A stretch of 64,000 nucleotides of DNA, from positions 2,170,001 to 2,234,000 of the forward strand of contig NZ_REFU01000001.1 of the NCBI RefSeq assembly GCF_003688915.1. Direction: 5' to 3'. Source of the DNA: Rhodococcus sp. SBT000017. Lineage in GTDB: Bacteria > Actinomycetota > Actinomycetes > Mycobacteriales > Mycobacteriaceae. The translations under genes and the position numbers were made by a program. Shown in pieces: positions 25,648 to 34,402 of the stretch (position 1 is the stretch's first letter; every line of letters begins with the position of its first letter). The notes beneath the pieces were generated by a model that did no database searches, was not told where the DNA came from, and saw nothing but the letters and a program-made list of their open reading frames with translations.

Positions 25648-26871
25648 CTACGAGTACCAGGTCGGCTCGGGCAGTTCGCCCGTGAGAACCCAGCGCCCGA
25701 CCTCGCGTCGCTTGTATGCGACCGGATCGTGCAGGGTGTGCGTTCGCACGTTGCGCCAGAAGCGGTCGAAGCCGTACTTGCTGGCCGTCGCTCGTGCGCC
25801 GAGCGCCTCGAACACCGCCCCGGTGATCTCGAGCGAGACCTCCGTGGCGCGAGCCTTGACCGCGGCGACGCGCACCTCGTGCTCACCGCGCTCTTCGGCG
25901 GTGACGTTCCAGGCGTTGTCGTGAATCTTTCTTCCTTCCAACGCAACTGCGTCGGCGAGGGCTTCGACGGCCCAGAGCTTGGAGGTCAGATCGCCGTAGA
26001 TGTCGATGATGTACGGCTCGTCGACGGCCTTGTCCACGGTGCTGTGCAGCCACGCGCGGGTTTTGCCCTTGGTGTACGACGCAGCCTCCTCGAGAGCGCC
26101 CCTGGCGATACCGAGGTAGAAGTTGACGAACACCAGCTGAATGGTCGGGACATTCAGGGTGTTGTAGACCCGCGGCTGAAAAGCTTTGTCCACGAACCCT
26201 GCTGCGCTCGCCCAGCTGACGCGAACCTTGTCGATGGTGACGCTGCCGCTCTCGGTCTGCCGCTGGCCGATGTTGTCCCAGTCGTCATGGAAGGACAGCC
26301 CTTCGATGTTCGAGGGCACGATCGCGAACACGTGATCGGTACTGCCTTCGAGTGCCCCTTCGAGCACGGTGACGTCGGAGACGCGGCTGCCGGTGGAGAA
26401 GGTCTTGGAACCGTCGAAGACGATGGTGTCGCCCTCGTCGGTGACGGCGACGTCGTTGTCCCGAGGGTTGACGGCACCGCCGAAGAACCACTTGTTCTTG
26501 GTGGCGTCGGCCTCGACGGCCTCGATCTGCTCGGGGGTGCCGACGAGCCGGGCGGCCCAGAACCACAGCAAGTGGTAGCCGAGCAGTTGACCGATGGAAC
26601 CGTCGGCCTTCGCGACGGTGCGAACGACCTGGTACGCGGTGGGCCAGTCCTGGCCTGCGCCACCATGTTCGATGGGGCCGAGCAGGGTGACCAGGCCCGC
26701 GTCCTTGAGCAGCTGCACCTCGGCGGCGGGAATCTCGCGGCCCTTGTCGCGAGCGACGGCATCGACTGCGAGGAGTTGAGCCACCTCACCCGCGCGGGAA
26801 ATCCATCCGGCTGCAGTGGTGGGGGCGTCGGGCCAGGACTTGGTGAGGGCACGGTTCTCGGTGGTTGTCAT
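25648..26871 (-). CDS. sfnB: SfnB/DszC-family acyl-CoA dehydrogenase-like flavin monooxygenase
   Basis: The 407-residue protein has the acyl-CoA dehydrogenase fold: helical N-terminus, a beta domain in the middle with WFFGGAVNPRD and FDGSKTFSTGSRVSD, and a helical C-terminus ending in HTLHDPVAYKRREVGRWVL. This pattern fits the SfnB 'sulfur acquisition oxidoreductase' and DszC groups rather than beta-oxidation enzymes; the ending with HDP and YKRREVG is characteristic. It lies directly before sfnG. ATG 26871 (MTTTENRA) is chosen over an upstream in-frame start at 26910. The precise substrate is uncertain. Confidence 0.8.
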   Translation of the reverse strand: MTTTENRALTKSWPDAPTTAAGWISRAGEVAQLLAVDAVARDKGREIPAAEVQLLKDAGLVTLLGPIEHGGAGQDWPTAYQVVRTVAKADGSIGQLLGYHLLWFWAARLVGTPEQIEAVEADATKNKWFFGGAVNPRDNDVAVTDEGDTIVFDGSKTFSTGSRVSDVTVLEGALEGSTDHVFAIVPSNIEGLSFHDDWDNIGQRQTESGSVTIDKVRVSWASAAGFVDKAFQPRVYNTLNVPTIQLVFVNFYLGIARGALEEAASYTKGKTRAWLHSTVDKAVDEPYIIDIYGDLTSKLWAVEALADAVALEGRKIHDNAWNVTAEERGEHEVRVAAVKARATEVSLEITGAVFEALGARATASKYGFDRFWRNVRTHTLHDPVAYKRREVGRWVLTGELPEPTWYS

Positions 26872-27080
26872 GACGATCAGTGAAGTCCGACGGCTGATCG
26901 ATGACCACACTTCGATTCAGCATGATTTTAAGAACTACGTTTCAGGTCCGTTTCGACCCCCGAAAAAGACCCCGTGACAGTTATCTGCAATTTGTAACGC
27001 GTCACTACCGGCGAGGCTTATTGTGTTGCACATCACAAGCCGGTGAGCAAATTCGCTCGCCCTCCCCTAGGACGCCCCCT

Positions 27081-27599
27081 ATGCGCAAGTCACTGTTCGC
27101 CACCGTCGCCGCTGCCGGTGCTCTCGCTGTTGCCGTCATCTCCCCTGCTGTCTCCAACGCCGCCGACACCGTCCTGACCTTCACGGTGCTCGGAGGCGCA
27201 CTCAACATCACCGCGCCCGCAAGCCAGGCGCTGACGGTCACCGGGGACGTTGCAAGCGGAGGAATCACGCCGGTCGTCGTTTCCGACCAGCGACTCGGTA
27301 TCAACGGTTGGACCGCGTCGGCGTTCAGCACTGATTTCGAGAAGCCTTCACCGGACCCCGCAACGATTCCCGCGACGGCCGTCACCTACTCGGCACCGCT
27401 CCTGCCTGCACGCACGGGAATCTCGACGGTGGCCGGAGTACTGGTACCGCAGACCATCGACTCCACAACGGCAGTCGTCGTCGCTACCGCGGTCATCGGC
27501 GCCAATACCGCCACCTGGACCGGCACCGTCGAGGTCGATCTGCCCTCCGAGGTCGTAGCCGGTACCTACACGGGCACCGTCACACATTCGGTTGCATGA
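27081..27599 (+). CDS. Secreted WxL-like domain protein
   Basis: A 172-residue exported protein: signal peptide (1-27, SNAAD) then a domain resembling the WxL surface domain of Gram-positive bacteria. It has the early strands LTFTVLGGALNITAP, the first aromatic block VVVSDQRLGINGWTASAFSTDF, and a C-terminal ATWTGTVEVDLPSEV then AGTYTGTVTHSVA. It is followed 7 bp later by a DUF916-type gene, the usual partner of WxL proteins. The gene heads a three-gene operon. A role in non-covalent cell-wall display is inferred from the family. Confidence 0.7.
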   Translation: MRKSLFATVAAAGALAVAVISPAVSNAADTVLTFTVLGGALNITAPASQALTVTGDVASGGITPVVVSDQRLGINGWTASAFSTDFEKPSPDPATIPATAVTYSAPLLPARTGISTVAGVLVPQTIDSTTAVVVATAVIGANTATWTGTVEVDLPSEVVAGTYTGTVTHSVA

Positions 27600-27606
27600 T
27601 CTGTAG

Positions 27607-28617
27607 ATGTCACCGAATCGGGGATTGGCAGTCGGAGTTCTGGCTCTTCTGACGTTCGCTTCAGCGCTCGTCGCCCAGGCTCCGGCTGTCGCTCAACAGC
27701 CAACCGAACCGGCACCCGTGGGCAGCGTCGGAATACGACTGCTCGAAGCGCCGGTAGCCCTACAGGACGACCCACGAGCGATGGCGTACATCATCGACAA
27801 CCTGCCTCCTGGCACCACAATCACCAGGCGCATCGAGGTCAGCAACAGCAGCGATCAAGAACAACCGGTGACGCTGTACCCCGCCGCCGCCTCGATCGGA
27901 GCGGACGACGGCGGCTTCGAAGTGGGTGACGACCGCGCCGTCAACGAACTGACGACGTGGATGTCCGTGGCACCGACGGACATCACGCTCGCTCCCAACG
28001 CCGCAGCCGAAGCGGTGGTGACCATCGCGGTTCCACCGGACGCCCCCGAAGGTGAGCAGTACGCCGTCGTATGGGCGCAGACCGCCGCGGCACCGACAGG
28101 GACGGGTATCCAGAACGTCAGCCGAGCCGGAATCCGCACCTACCTCTCGGTCGGTCCCGGAAACGGTCCGCCGGCCGATCTGGAGATCGGCGGCGTCACC
28201 GCGGCACGCAGCGACTCGGGCGCACCGGAGGTACGTGCAGAAGTGACGAACACCGGCGGGCGCGCCCTCGATCCGAGCGGGACGGTCGAGCTCTCCGGTG
28301 GTCCCGGCGGGATTTCCAGTACGCCGGTCAAGGGGTCGGGTGGTTCCATCGCGCCGGGCCAGACGGGGAACGTGACCTTCACACTCGATGCAGCTCTCCC
28401 GGCAGGGCCGTGGCAGGCGGCGATCACCATCACCAGCGGGTTGGTGAACAAGACATCGGACGTCGAACTGACTTTCCCCGACCAGGGGTCGGTCGCCGCA
28501 GCAGGATCCTCGTCCGAGTCGGGTACTCCAGCGTGGATCTGGGCGGCCGTTGCGTTGGGAATCATCGCCGTCGCGGCAGCATTCCTCGTGGCGATTCGGC
28601 AACGAAGGACCACCTGA
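27607..28617 (+). CDS. DUF916-like WxL-partner membrane protein
   Basis: The 336-residue protein has a signal peptide (1-34), an immunoglobulin-like DUF916-type domain (about 40-185: VGIRLLEAP, PGTTITRRIEVSN, ITLAPNAAAEAVVTIAVP, EGEQYAVVWAQ), a second beta domain (about 190-290) and a C-terminal membrane helix (IWAAVALGIIAVAAAFLVAI) with a basic stop-transfer tail. In Firmicutes, DUF916 proteins pair with WxL proteins in gene clusters and are thought to anchor them to the envelope. The same pairing here supports the call. Confidence 0.75.
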   Translation: MSPNRGLAVGVLALLTFASALVAQAPAVAQQPTEPAPVGSVGIRLLEAPVALQDDPRAMAYIIDNLPPGTTITRRIEVSNSSDQEQPVTLYPAAASIGADDGGFEVGDDRAVNELTTWMSVAPTDITLAPNAAAEAVVTIAVPPDAPEGEQYAVVWAQTAAAPTGTGIQNVSRAGIRTYLSVGPGNGPPADLEIGGVTAARSDSGAPEVRAEVTNTGGRALDPSGTVELSGGPGGISSTPVKGSGGSIAPGQTGNVTFTLDAALPAGPWQAAITITSGLVNKTSDVELTFPDQGSVAAAGSSSESGTPAWIWAAVALGIIAVAAAFLVAIRQRRTT

Positions 28618-28618
28618 C

Positions 28619-29578
28619 ATGCGACGTATGGCAATGGCAGTCGGATTGGCGGTGGTCCTTGCGGCCACCGCCCATCCGGCGGTATCGGCACAACCCGCAC
28701 CCGAGATACCCACAGCCGCAACGGCATGCGCGGCGGACCCGACACCGACGACTACCCCCGTTCCAGCCGACCCGATCGCACCGACAACCACGCCGACGCC
28801 GAAGGTCGAGTGCGCACCCTCCGAGCCGATCGTCACAACCACACCCTCACCGACGGAAGCCACCGAAGTGCCGATCGTGTCGACTGTGCCGACGACGATT
28901 TCCCCCACCGAGACGGCAGCCGCCCTGCCGACGATGGAACCGACCCCCACCACCACTGCAGTCCCGACGACCACGGCAGTCCCGACGACCATGACAGTCC
29001 CGACGACCACGGCAGTCCCGACCACCACAACAGTGCCGACGACCACCGCGACCGTCGAGCCGACAGGCGCGTCATCGACAACCGCGGTGCCCACGTCGGT
29101 TCCGGACGCAACCACCTCGATCAGCGCCGTCCCATCTCCTGAGGCTGCCGCTCGCGCGGCTGCAGCACCCGCCGCGAGCTTGCTGAACATTCAGGCGAAC
29201 AGCGGACTGATCGCACAAGCAGGGCAGGGTGCGTTGACTCCTGGGGTGCCATGGACCGGGAACATGAGTCTGAGCGTGGTCAACGTACTCGGCAACTGGA
29301 CTTCCACGGTGAGCCTGTCCCCGTTCCGCGGCGAAAACACCGGGAGGACGGTCACGCCGGTCGCGTCCTACTCCGCTCCCGAGACCAACTGTCTACTTCT
29401 GTTCGTGAAATCCCCCGGCGTCAGCAACGTGCCGCTCTCGGCTACCGCCGTCAACGCGAAAACCGGTGGGGGCGTGGCGTGTCTGACCAGTTGGACGGCC
29501 ACGGTGAACATCTTGGTGCCGAACAGTGATCTGCTCGCCGATACCTACACCGCAACTCTCACTCATTCGATCTACTGA
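28619..29578 (+). CDS. Secreted Pro/Thr-rich protein with C-terminal WxL-like domain
   Basis: A 319-residue exported protein with a signal peptide (1-24), a long Pro/Thr/Val linker (about 35-185) and a C-terminal beta domain. That domain resembles the one two genes upstream: WTGNMSLSVVNVLGNWTSTVSLSPF near its start, CLTSWTATVNILVPNSD and DTYTATLTHSIY at its end. The linker holds five 18-bp tandem repeats. The stop of the DUF916-like gene is 1 bp upstream, so the three genes form one operon. It may present a wall-associated domain on a flexible, possibly glycosylated stalk. Confidence 0.7.
   Translation: MRRMAMAVGLAVVLAATAHPAVSAQPAPEIPTAATACAADPTPTTTPVPADPIAPTTTPTPKVECAPSEPIVTTTPSPTEATEVPIVSTVPTTISPTETAAALPTMEPTPTTTAVPTTTAVPTTMTVPTTTAVPTTTTVPTTTATVEPTGASSTTAVPTSVPDATTSISAVPSPEAAARAAAAPAASLLNIQANSGLIAQAGQGALTPGVPWTGNMSLSVVNVLGNWTSTVSLSPFRGENTGRTVTPVASYSAPETNCLLLFVKSPGVSNVPLSATAVNAKTGGGVACLTSWTATVNILVPNSDLLADTYTATLTHSIY
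28958..29047 (+). repeat. 18-bp tandem repeats encoding VPTTTA-type units
   Basis: Five consecutive 18-bp units, close to GCAGTCCCGACGACCACG, encode a repeated six-residue unit (Val-Pro-Thr-Thr-Thr-Ala or similar) in the linker of the third WxL-locus protein. The units differ by only a few bases, so copy number may vary by slippage. Confidence 0.85.
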
Positions 29579-29585
29579 GCAAGGG

Positions 29586-29927
29586 TCATCCGCGCAGAAT
29601 CTTTTCCATCTTCTTGCCCTTGGCGAGTTCGTCGATCAGCTTGTCCAGGTAGCGGATTTTCTGCATCAGGGGGTCTTCGACGTTCTCGACGCGGATGCCG
29701 CAGACGACTCCGGTGATCAGCTCCGCGTTCGAGTTGAGGTCCGCCGCCGCGAAGAAGTCGTCGAACGTCGTTTCGGCCTGCAGATGACGGTCGAGGGCCG
29801 ACTGGTCGAAACCGGTGAGCCATCGAATGATCTCGTCGACCTCGGCTTTCGTCCGGCCTTTGCGCTCGGCCTTGTTCACGTAGTGCGGATAGACCGAGCT
29901 GAAGGCTGTGGTGAAGATCCTGTGCAC
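29586..29927 (-). CDS. DUF2200 family protein
   Basis: A 113-residue protein of the DUF2200 family ([36 protein letters not shown], then [20 protein letters not shown]). Function is unknown; family members are small cytoplasmic proteins found across bacteria. The GTG at 29927 fits the family N-terminus; an upstream in-frame ATG at 29969 would start inside the repeat-like sequence at 29954-29966. It converges with the WxL operon. Confidence 0.85.
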   Translation of the reverse strand: MHRIFTTAFSSVYPHYVNKAERKGRTKAEVDEIIRWLTGFDQSALDRHLQAETTFDDFFAAADLNSNAELITGVVCGIRVENVEDPLMQKIRYLDKLIDELAKGKKMEKILRG

Positions 29928-29953
29928 GCGGATCAATCTAGACCCCTTCGCGT

Positions 29954-29966
29954 GAATGTGACATTG
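29954..29966. repeat. Single copy of the GAATGTGACATT motif
   Basis: GAATGTGACATTG differs by one base from the perfect palindrome found upstream of sfnG (25565-25577). It lies 27 bp before the DUF2200 start, in the gap shared with the sucD end. It may be a related operator or a decayed piece of the same palindrome family. Confidence 0.5.
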
Positions 29967-30018
29967 CACCGCCCAGACGCATGCAGTGGTCCATTGACGC
30001 GAAGCCGGGGGCGCACGA

Positions 30019-30052
30019 AAAAGCCCGCCACCGACATCGGTGGCGGGCTTTT
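30019..30052 (-). terminator. Rho-independent terminator of sucCD
   Basis: A 16-bp perfect stem (AAAAGCCCGCCACCGA at 30019-30034 with 30037-30052) has a 2-nt loop. On the sucD strand it is followed by a T-run, giving a classic intrinsic terminator 14 bp after the sucD stop. Confidence 0.9.
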
Positions 30053-30066
30053 CACAGAAGCGAGTC

Positions 30067-30978
30067 CTACTTGACGGACAGCGATTCCAGGATTTCGCGC
30101 GCGAGGGCAGCGGTCTCGGACGGCGTCTTGCCGACCTTGACGCCTGCGGCCTCTAGTGCGTCCTTCTTCGCCTGCGCCGTTCCCAGCGAGCCGGAGACGA
30201 TGGCGCCGGCGTGGCCCATGGTCTTGCCCTCGGGAGCGGTGAAGCCTGCGACGTAGCCGACGACCGGCTTGGTCACGTTGGCCTTGATGTAGTCGGCTGC
30301 GCGCTCTTCTGCGTCGCCACCGATCTCACCGATCATGACGATGATCTTGGTCTCGGGGTCCGCTTCGAATGCCTCGATGGCGTCGATGTGGGTGGTTCCG
30401 ATGACGGGGTCGCCGCCGATGCCGATGGCCGTCGAGAATCCGAAGTCGCGGAGCTCGAACATCATCTGGTAGGTCAGCGTGCCGCTCTTGGAGACCAGGC
30501 CGATGGGGCCGGTTCCCGAGATGTTCGCGGGCGTGATGCCGACGAGAGCCTCACCGGGGGTGATGATTCCGGGGCAGTTCGGTCCGATGATGCGGGTCTT
30601 CTTGCCCTTCTCCACGTTGTAGGCCCACGCGTACGCGGAGTCCTGCACGGGGATGCCCTCGGTGATGACGACGAGCAGCGGGATCTCCGCGTCGATGGCC
30701 TCGACGATGGCGTCCTTGGAGAATGCCGGCGGCACGAACGCGATGGAGACGTCGGCTCCGGTCTTCTCCATGGCCTCGGAAACCGAAGCGAAGACCGGGA
30801 GTTCGATGTCGTTGCCGTCGGCGTCGACATGCTTGACCGTGGTTCCGGCCTTACGTGCGTTGACGCCACCGACGACCTGGGTTCCGGCCTTGAGCATCAG
30901 GGCGGTGTGCTTGGTGCCTTCGCCGCCGGTGATGCCCTGGACGATGACCTTGTTGTCCTTGTTCAGAAAAATTGACAT
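30067..30978 (-). CDS. sucD: Succinate-CoA ligase alpha subunit
   Basis: SucD forms the TCA-cycle succinyl-CoA synthetase with SucC. The 303-residue length is typical. The start is ATG 30978 ([21 protein letters not shown] region); the frame stays open upstream inside sucC but is not coding. The phosphohistidine loop is present ([13 protein letters not shown]) and the CoA-binding Rossmann fold is N-terminal. It follows sucC with an 8-bp gap, and a strong terminator follows. Confidence 0.97.
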   Translation of the reverse strand: MSIFLNKDNKVIVQGITGGEGTKHTALMLKAGTQVVGGVNARKAGTTVKHVDADGNDIELPVFASVSEAMEKTGADVSIAFVPPAFSKDAIVEAIDAEIPLLVVITEGIPVQDSAYAWAYNVEKGKKTRIIGPNCPGIITPGEALVGITPANISGTGPIGLVSKSGTLTYQMMFELRDFGFSTAIGIGGDPVIGTTHIDAIEAFEADPETKIIVMIGEIGGDAEERAADYIKANVTKPVVGYVAGFTAPEGKTMGHAGAIVSGSLGTAQAKKDALEAAGVKVGKTPSETAALAREILESLSVK

Positions 30979-30986
30979 GGTTTCCT

Positions 30987-32150
30987 CTACTTCGCTGCCA
31001 GCTCGGCGGCCTTGTCGGCGCCCTCGTCCATGGTTCCGGCGAGCGTCACCAGCGGGTGCGCGGCGTCGGCGAGAATCTTGCGGCCCTCTTCGACCTTGTT
31101 GCCGTCGAGACGGACGACCAGCGGCTTGTTGGCGTCGTCGCCCAGCTTCTGCAGTGCGCCGACGATGCCGTTGGCTACTGCGTCGCATGCGGTGATTCCG
31201 CCGAAGACGTTGACGAACACGCTCTTGACCTGCTCGTCACCGAGGATGACGTCGAGGCCCGCGGCCATGACCTCGGCCGAAGCGCCGCCGCCGATGTCGA
31301 GGAAGTTGGCGGGCTTGACGCCGCCGTGTGCCTCGCCCGCGTATGCGACGACGTCGAGGGTCGACATGACCAGTCCGGCACCGTTTCCGATGATGCCGAC
31401 CTGTCCGTCGAGCTTGACGTAGTTGAGGTCGTTCTCCTTGGCCTTGGCCTCGAGGGGATCGGCTGCGTCCTTGTCCTCGAACTCGGCGTGGCCGGCCTGA
31501 CGGAAGTCGGCGTTGGCGTCGAGCGTGACCTTGCCGTCGAGGGCGAGGATCTGATCGTCCGGGGTGCGAACCAGCGGGTTGACCTCGACCAGGAGAGCGT
31601 CTTCGTTGATGAAGACCTCCCACAGCTTCTGGATGGTCACCGCAGCGGCGTCGAGCACCTCGGCGGGAAGCTTGCCCTTTTCGGCGATTTCACGAGCGAA
31701 AGCAAGATCGACGCCCTTGACGGCGTCGACCGGGATACGTGCGAGTGCGTCGGGGTTCTCCTCCGCCGTCACCTCGATTTCGACGCCACCCTCGACCGAA
31801 CACATTGCGAGGTAGGTGCGGTTGGTGCGATCGAGCAGGAAGGAGATGTAGTACTCCTCGGCGATGTCGGAGGCCTCTGCAACGAGAAGCTTCTTGACGA
31901 CATGGCCCTTGATGTCGAGTCCGAGAATCGCTTCTGCGTTCTCGGTGGCTGCTGCGACGTCCTTGGAGTACTTGACGCCACCGGCCTTGCCGCGGCCGCC
32001 GACCTTGACCTGTGCTTTGACCATTACTGGCTTGCCGATTTCTTCGGCAATCTCTGTTGCTCCGGCGACCGTGTCGGTGACACGACCGGCGGAGGTGGGT
32101 ACGCCATGCTTGGCGAACAATTCCTTCGCCTGGTATTCGAAGAGATCCAT
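30987..32150 (-). CDS. sucC: Succinate-CoA ligase beta subunit
   Basis: The 387-residue protein has the standard SucC opening [18 protein letters not shown], then [17 protein letters not shown] and an ATP-grasp domain (about 1-240). The C-terminal half holds the [12 protein letters not shown] motif variant and [14 protein letters not shown]. The ATG at 32150 is family-standard. First gene of the sucCD operon. Confidence 0.97.
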   Translation of the reverse strand: MDLFEYQAKELFAKHGVPTSAGRVTDTVAGATEIAEEIGKPVMVKAQVKVGGRGKAGGVKYSKDVAAATENAEAILGLDIKGHVVKKLLVAEASDIAEEYYISFLLDRTNRTYLAMCSVEGGVEIEVTAEENPDALARIPVDAVKGVDLAFAREIAEKGKLPAEVLDAAAVTIQKLWEVFINEDALLVEVNPLVRTPDDQILALDGKVTLDANADFRQAGHAEFEDKDAADPLEAKAKENDLNYVKLDGQVGIIGNGAGLVMSTLDVVAYAGEAHGGVKPANFLDIGGGASAEVMAAGLDVILGDEQVKSVFVNVFGGITACDAVANGIVGALQKLGDDANKPLVVRLDGNKVEEGRKILADAAHPLVTLAGTMDEGADKAAELAAK

Positions 32151-32296
32151 CAGCTCACCGTCTCGTCTACGTTGACGCCCGCTCCAGGGGTGTGAGCGGG
32201 TCTGAGCATGGACTTTATCCAGGTGCCCCGACGGCGCATCGGGCGCATGCATGCTATGTGGCCTATCTCACCGCTACCAGGCCGGTGCAATCGGCG

Positions 32297-34171
32297 TCAC
32301 CGATCCGTGCGGCGGGCCGAAAGTGCCGCCGCGACAGCGAGAACGACGATTCCGACCACCGACGGCACGACGCCGGGGCCCATTTCCGGATCGGTGGCAC
32401 GCGCAGATGTCAGGGGCCACGACGCCAGATACACGATCCCGGCGACGGCTGCCCCGCCGAGCAGGACGCTGCCGCGCGCGGGCCGAGCTCGCGCCGCGAC
32501 GACGGCGGCAAGAACAACTCCGACGGCGAGCAGCATCTGTCCCCAGGTGTCCCAGCCCCACGGGAACTCGGTGACCGTCGCGGCCGTCAGGTCGCTGCCT
32601 CGATACAGGGGCAGGGCCAATCCGACGGCGAGCAGAACGGCACCGAGCAGGGCGGTGCCCAGCAGCGGGCCGTCGGTCGCTGCGTCCTGGGACGTGTCGA
32701 CGTCGTCGCGCTCGGCCGATCCGGCGAACAGTGCCAGCAATCCGGTCGTCACCGCCGCCACGACGCCCGCGATGATCGCCAGAGCGCCGACGCCGGTGCT
32801 CACCCCCTCCACGTCCTCGGCGAGCACCACCGACTGCAGAACCGCGGCCGCAGCAGCCACCGCGCCGAGCCAGAACATCGACACGAACGGCCGCGCAGCC
32901 GAGGCGAACTCGGAGAACAGCAGCGGCACCGAACCCAGAATCATCACGAATCCGGCGACCAAGACCACGCGAGTGGCCAATATCTGTGGCGCGGCGATCC
33001 CCGAGTCGGTCTCCAGAATCGGCAGCAACGATCCGGCGACGAACAGCACGCCGGACAGCACTCCTGCAGTCCCGGCTGCGGCGTGCCACCTCGTCGTTCC
33101 GGGACCGGCGACACCGCGGACCCCTCGCGTACCCGTCTCACGCTGCTGCGCTCTCTCCAGCGCTCGACGGTCACGCGCTGCCGCGACGGGCGCGATCACT
33201 GCGCCGCAGACCAGCAGACCGAGCCCTGCGACCGTTCCCAGGTACGCACCGAGTCCGGCATCCACCCGGTCACCGGTACCGAGTCCCGCGAGCAGACCGA
33301 CCCCGGCGAACCCGAGCACGCCGAGTCCGGCTCCGACGGACGCACCCGACGCCACCTGCGGCGACAGTGCGGCCAGCGCAGATGCGGCCACCACGAGCGC
33401 CGCGATACCGACCACTCCGGAGCCCACCGCGACGAACACCGGCGACTCGACCACCGCCGTCACGATCACCACCGGATCGGACGAGCGGTACAGCGAGGCG
33501 AACGCCGCAACCGCCGCCAGCACACCGAACGCGCCGAGCAGCCCCGCGAGCAGCGGCCCGACACGCCCCGCCGCCGCGCGCCCCACGTGCTCGGAATACA
33601 CCGAGTGGCCGTACCCGTCACCGAGCCCGGCGCGGTGCACAGCAGACCACCCCGCAACACCCGCCAGAACCGACACAGCGTGACCGACGAGCAGAACGTA
33701 GGCGCCGGGGGTGGCGTCGAGCATCGCGGCGCTCAGCGGGCGGAAGAGCTCGAGCCGATTCGCGTCGATGGGATCGGACAACAGGGCGACGTCGAGCAGT
33801 GTGAATCCGAGTGCCACTGCGCCGTACCCGGCCAGAAGCGCCGCAGCGAACTCGACGCGTTTGCCCACCACGCACACCGCGGCTCCGATGACCACGACGA
33901 CGGGGACGGCACCGGCCAGGATCGCGGCCACCATTGCCCCGTCACCCACCGGCGAACCGTCGACGCTGCGGACGACGCCGATCAGCTGGGCCACCACCGC
34001 GGCGACCGCAGCGATCAGAGCGAGTACGACGGCGAGCGCGATGCGCGGGGTGGGCGACGGATCGTCCGCTCGGCCGAACTCCCCTTCCTGGGGTCGGATC
34101 CGTTGTGGTTCCGCTCGCTCGGAGCCACGGGCGGACGAGTCGTCGAAGGTAGGAGTCGGCACTCGGATCAC
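32297..34171 (-). CDS. Large polytopic membrane protein of unknown function
   Basis: A 624-residue, very Ala/Val/Gly-rich protein with about 14-16 predicted membrane helices after a 40-residue soluble N-terminus. No transporter signature or catalytic motif is recognisable. A basic cytoplasmic loop (ARDRRALERAQQRETG, about residues 330-345) separates the two halves. The start is GTG 34171. It lies between sucC and a divergent M23 peptidase, as membrane proteins do in the equivalent region of related genomes. I cannot assign a function. Confidence 0.7.
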   Translation of the reverse strand: MIRVPTPTFDDSSARGSERAEPQRIRPQEGEFGRADDPSPTPRIALAVVLALIAAVAAVVAQLIGVVRSVDGSPVGDGAMVAAILAGAVPVVVVIGAAVCVVGKRVEFAAALLAGYGAVALGFTLLDVALLSDPIDANRLELFRPLSAAMLDATPGAYVLLVGHAVSVLAGVAGWSAVHRAGLGDGYGHSVYSEHVGRAAAGRVGPLLAGLLGAFGVLAAVAAFASLYRSSDPVVIVTAVVESPVFVAVGSGVVGIAALVVAASALAALSPQVASGASVGAGLGVLGFAGVGLLAGLGTGDRVDAGLGAYLGTVAGLGLLVCGAVIAPVAAARDRRALERAQQRETGTRGVRGVAGPGTTRWHAAAGTAGVLSGVLFVAGSLLPILETDSGIAAPQILATRVVLVAGFVMILGSVPLLFSEFASAARPFVSMFWLGAVAAAAAVLQSVVLAEDVEGVSTGVGALAIIAGVVAAVTTGLLALFAGSAERDDVDTSQDAATDGPLLGTALLGAVLLAVGLALPLYRGSDLTAATVTEFPWGWDTWGQMLLAVGVVLAAVVAARARPARGSVLLGGAAVAGIVYLASWPLTSARATDPEMGPGVVPSVVGIVVLAVAAALSARRTDR

Positions 34172-34402
34172 GGTATCGGCTCGATCGGTGCGAGAACCGT
34201 TACTGTCGCCGTGTGCCGTCCACGGGTTCTCGTGTCCGATTACGAATGTGGCTCGTCACGACATAACCGCTGGTCGACTTGTGAGCCATCTCACATATGC
34301 CCCCGGTTTGGGCTGTTAACTTGCGCGCCCCGCAATCATTTCGTTACCGTCTGCCGAGTCTTTCAGTAACGGCCAGGTCACGGATAACGGAGGTTGTAGG
34401 TC

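Noticed and set aside
32192..34369. A 725-codon frame opposite the membrane protein at 32297-34171
   Set aside because: Arg/Ser/His-rich composition without domains, fully antisense to a frame with clear membrane helices.
34180..34402. Possible c-di-AMP (ydaO-type) riboswitch before the M23 peptidase gene
   Set aside because: Such riboswitches precede some actinobacterial wall hydrolase genes, but I could not find the conserved core blocks or stems here.
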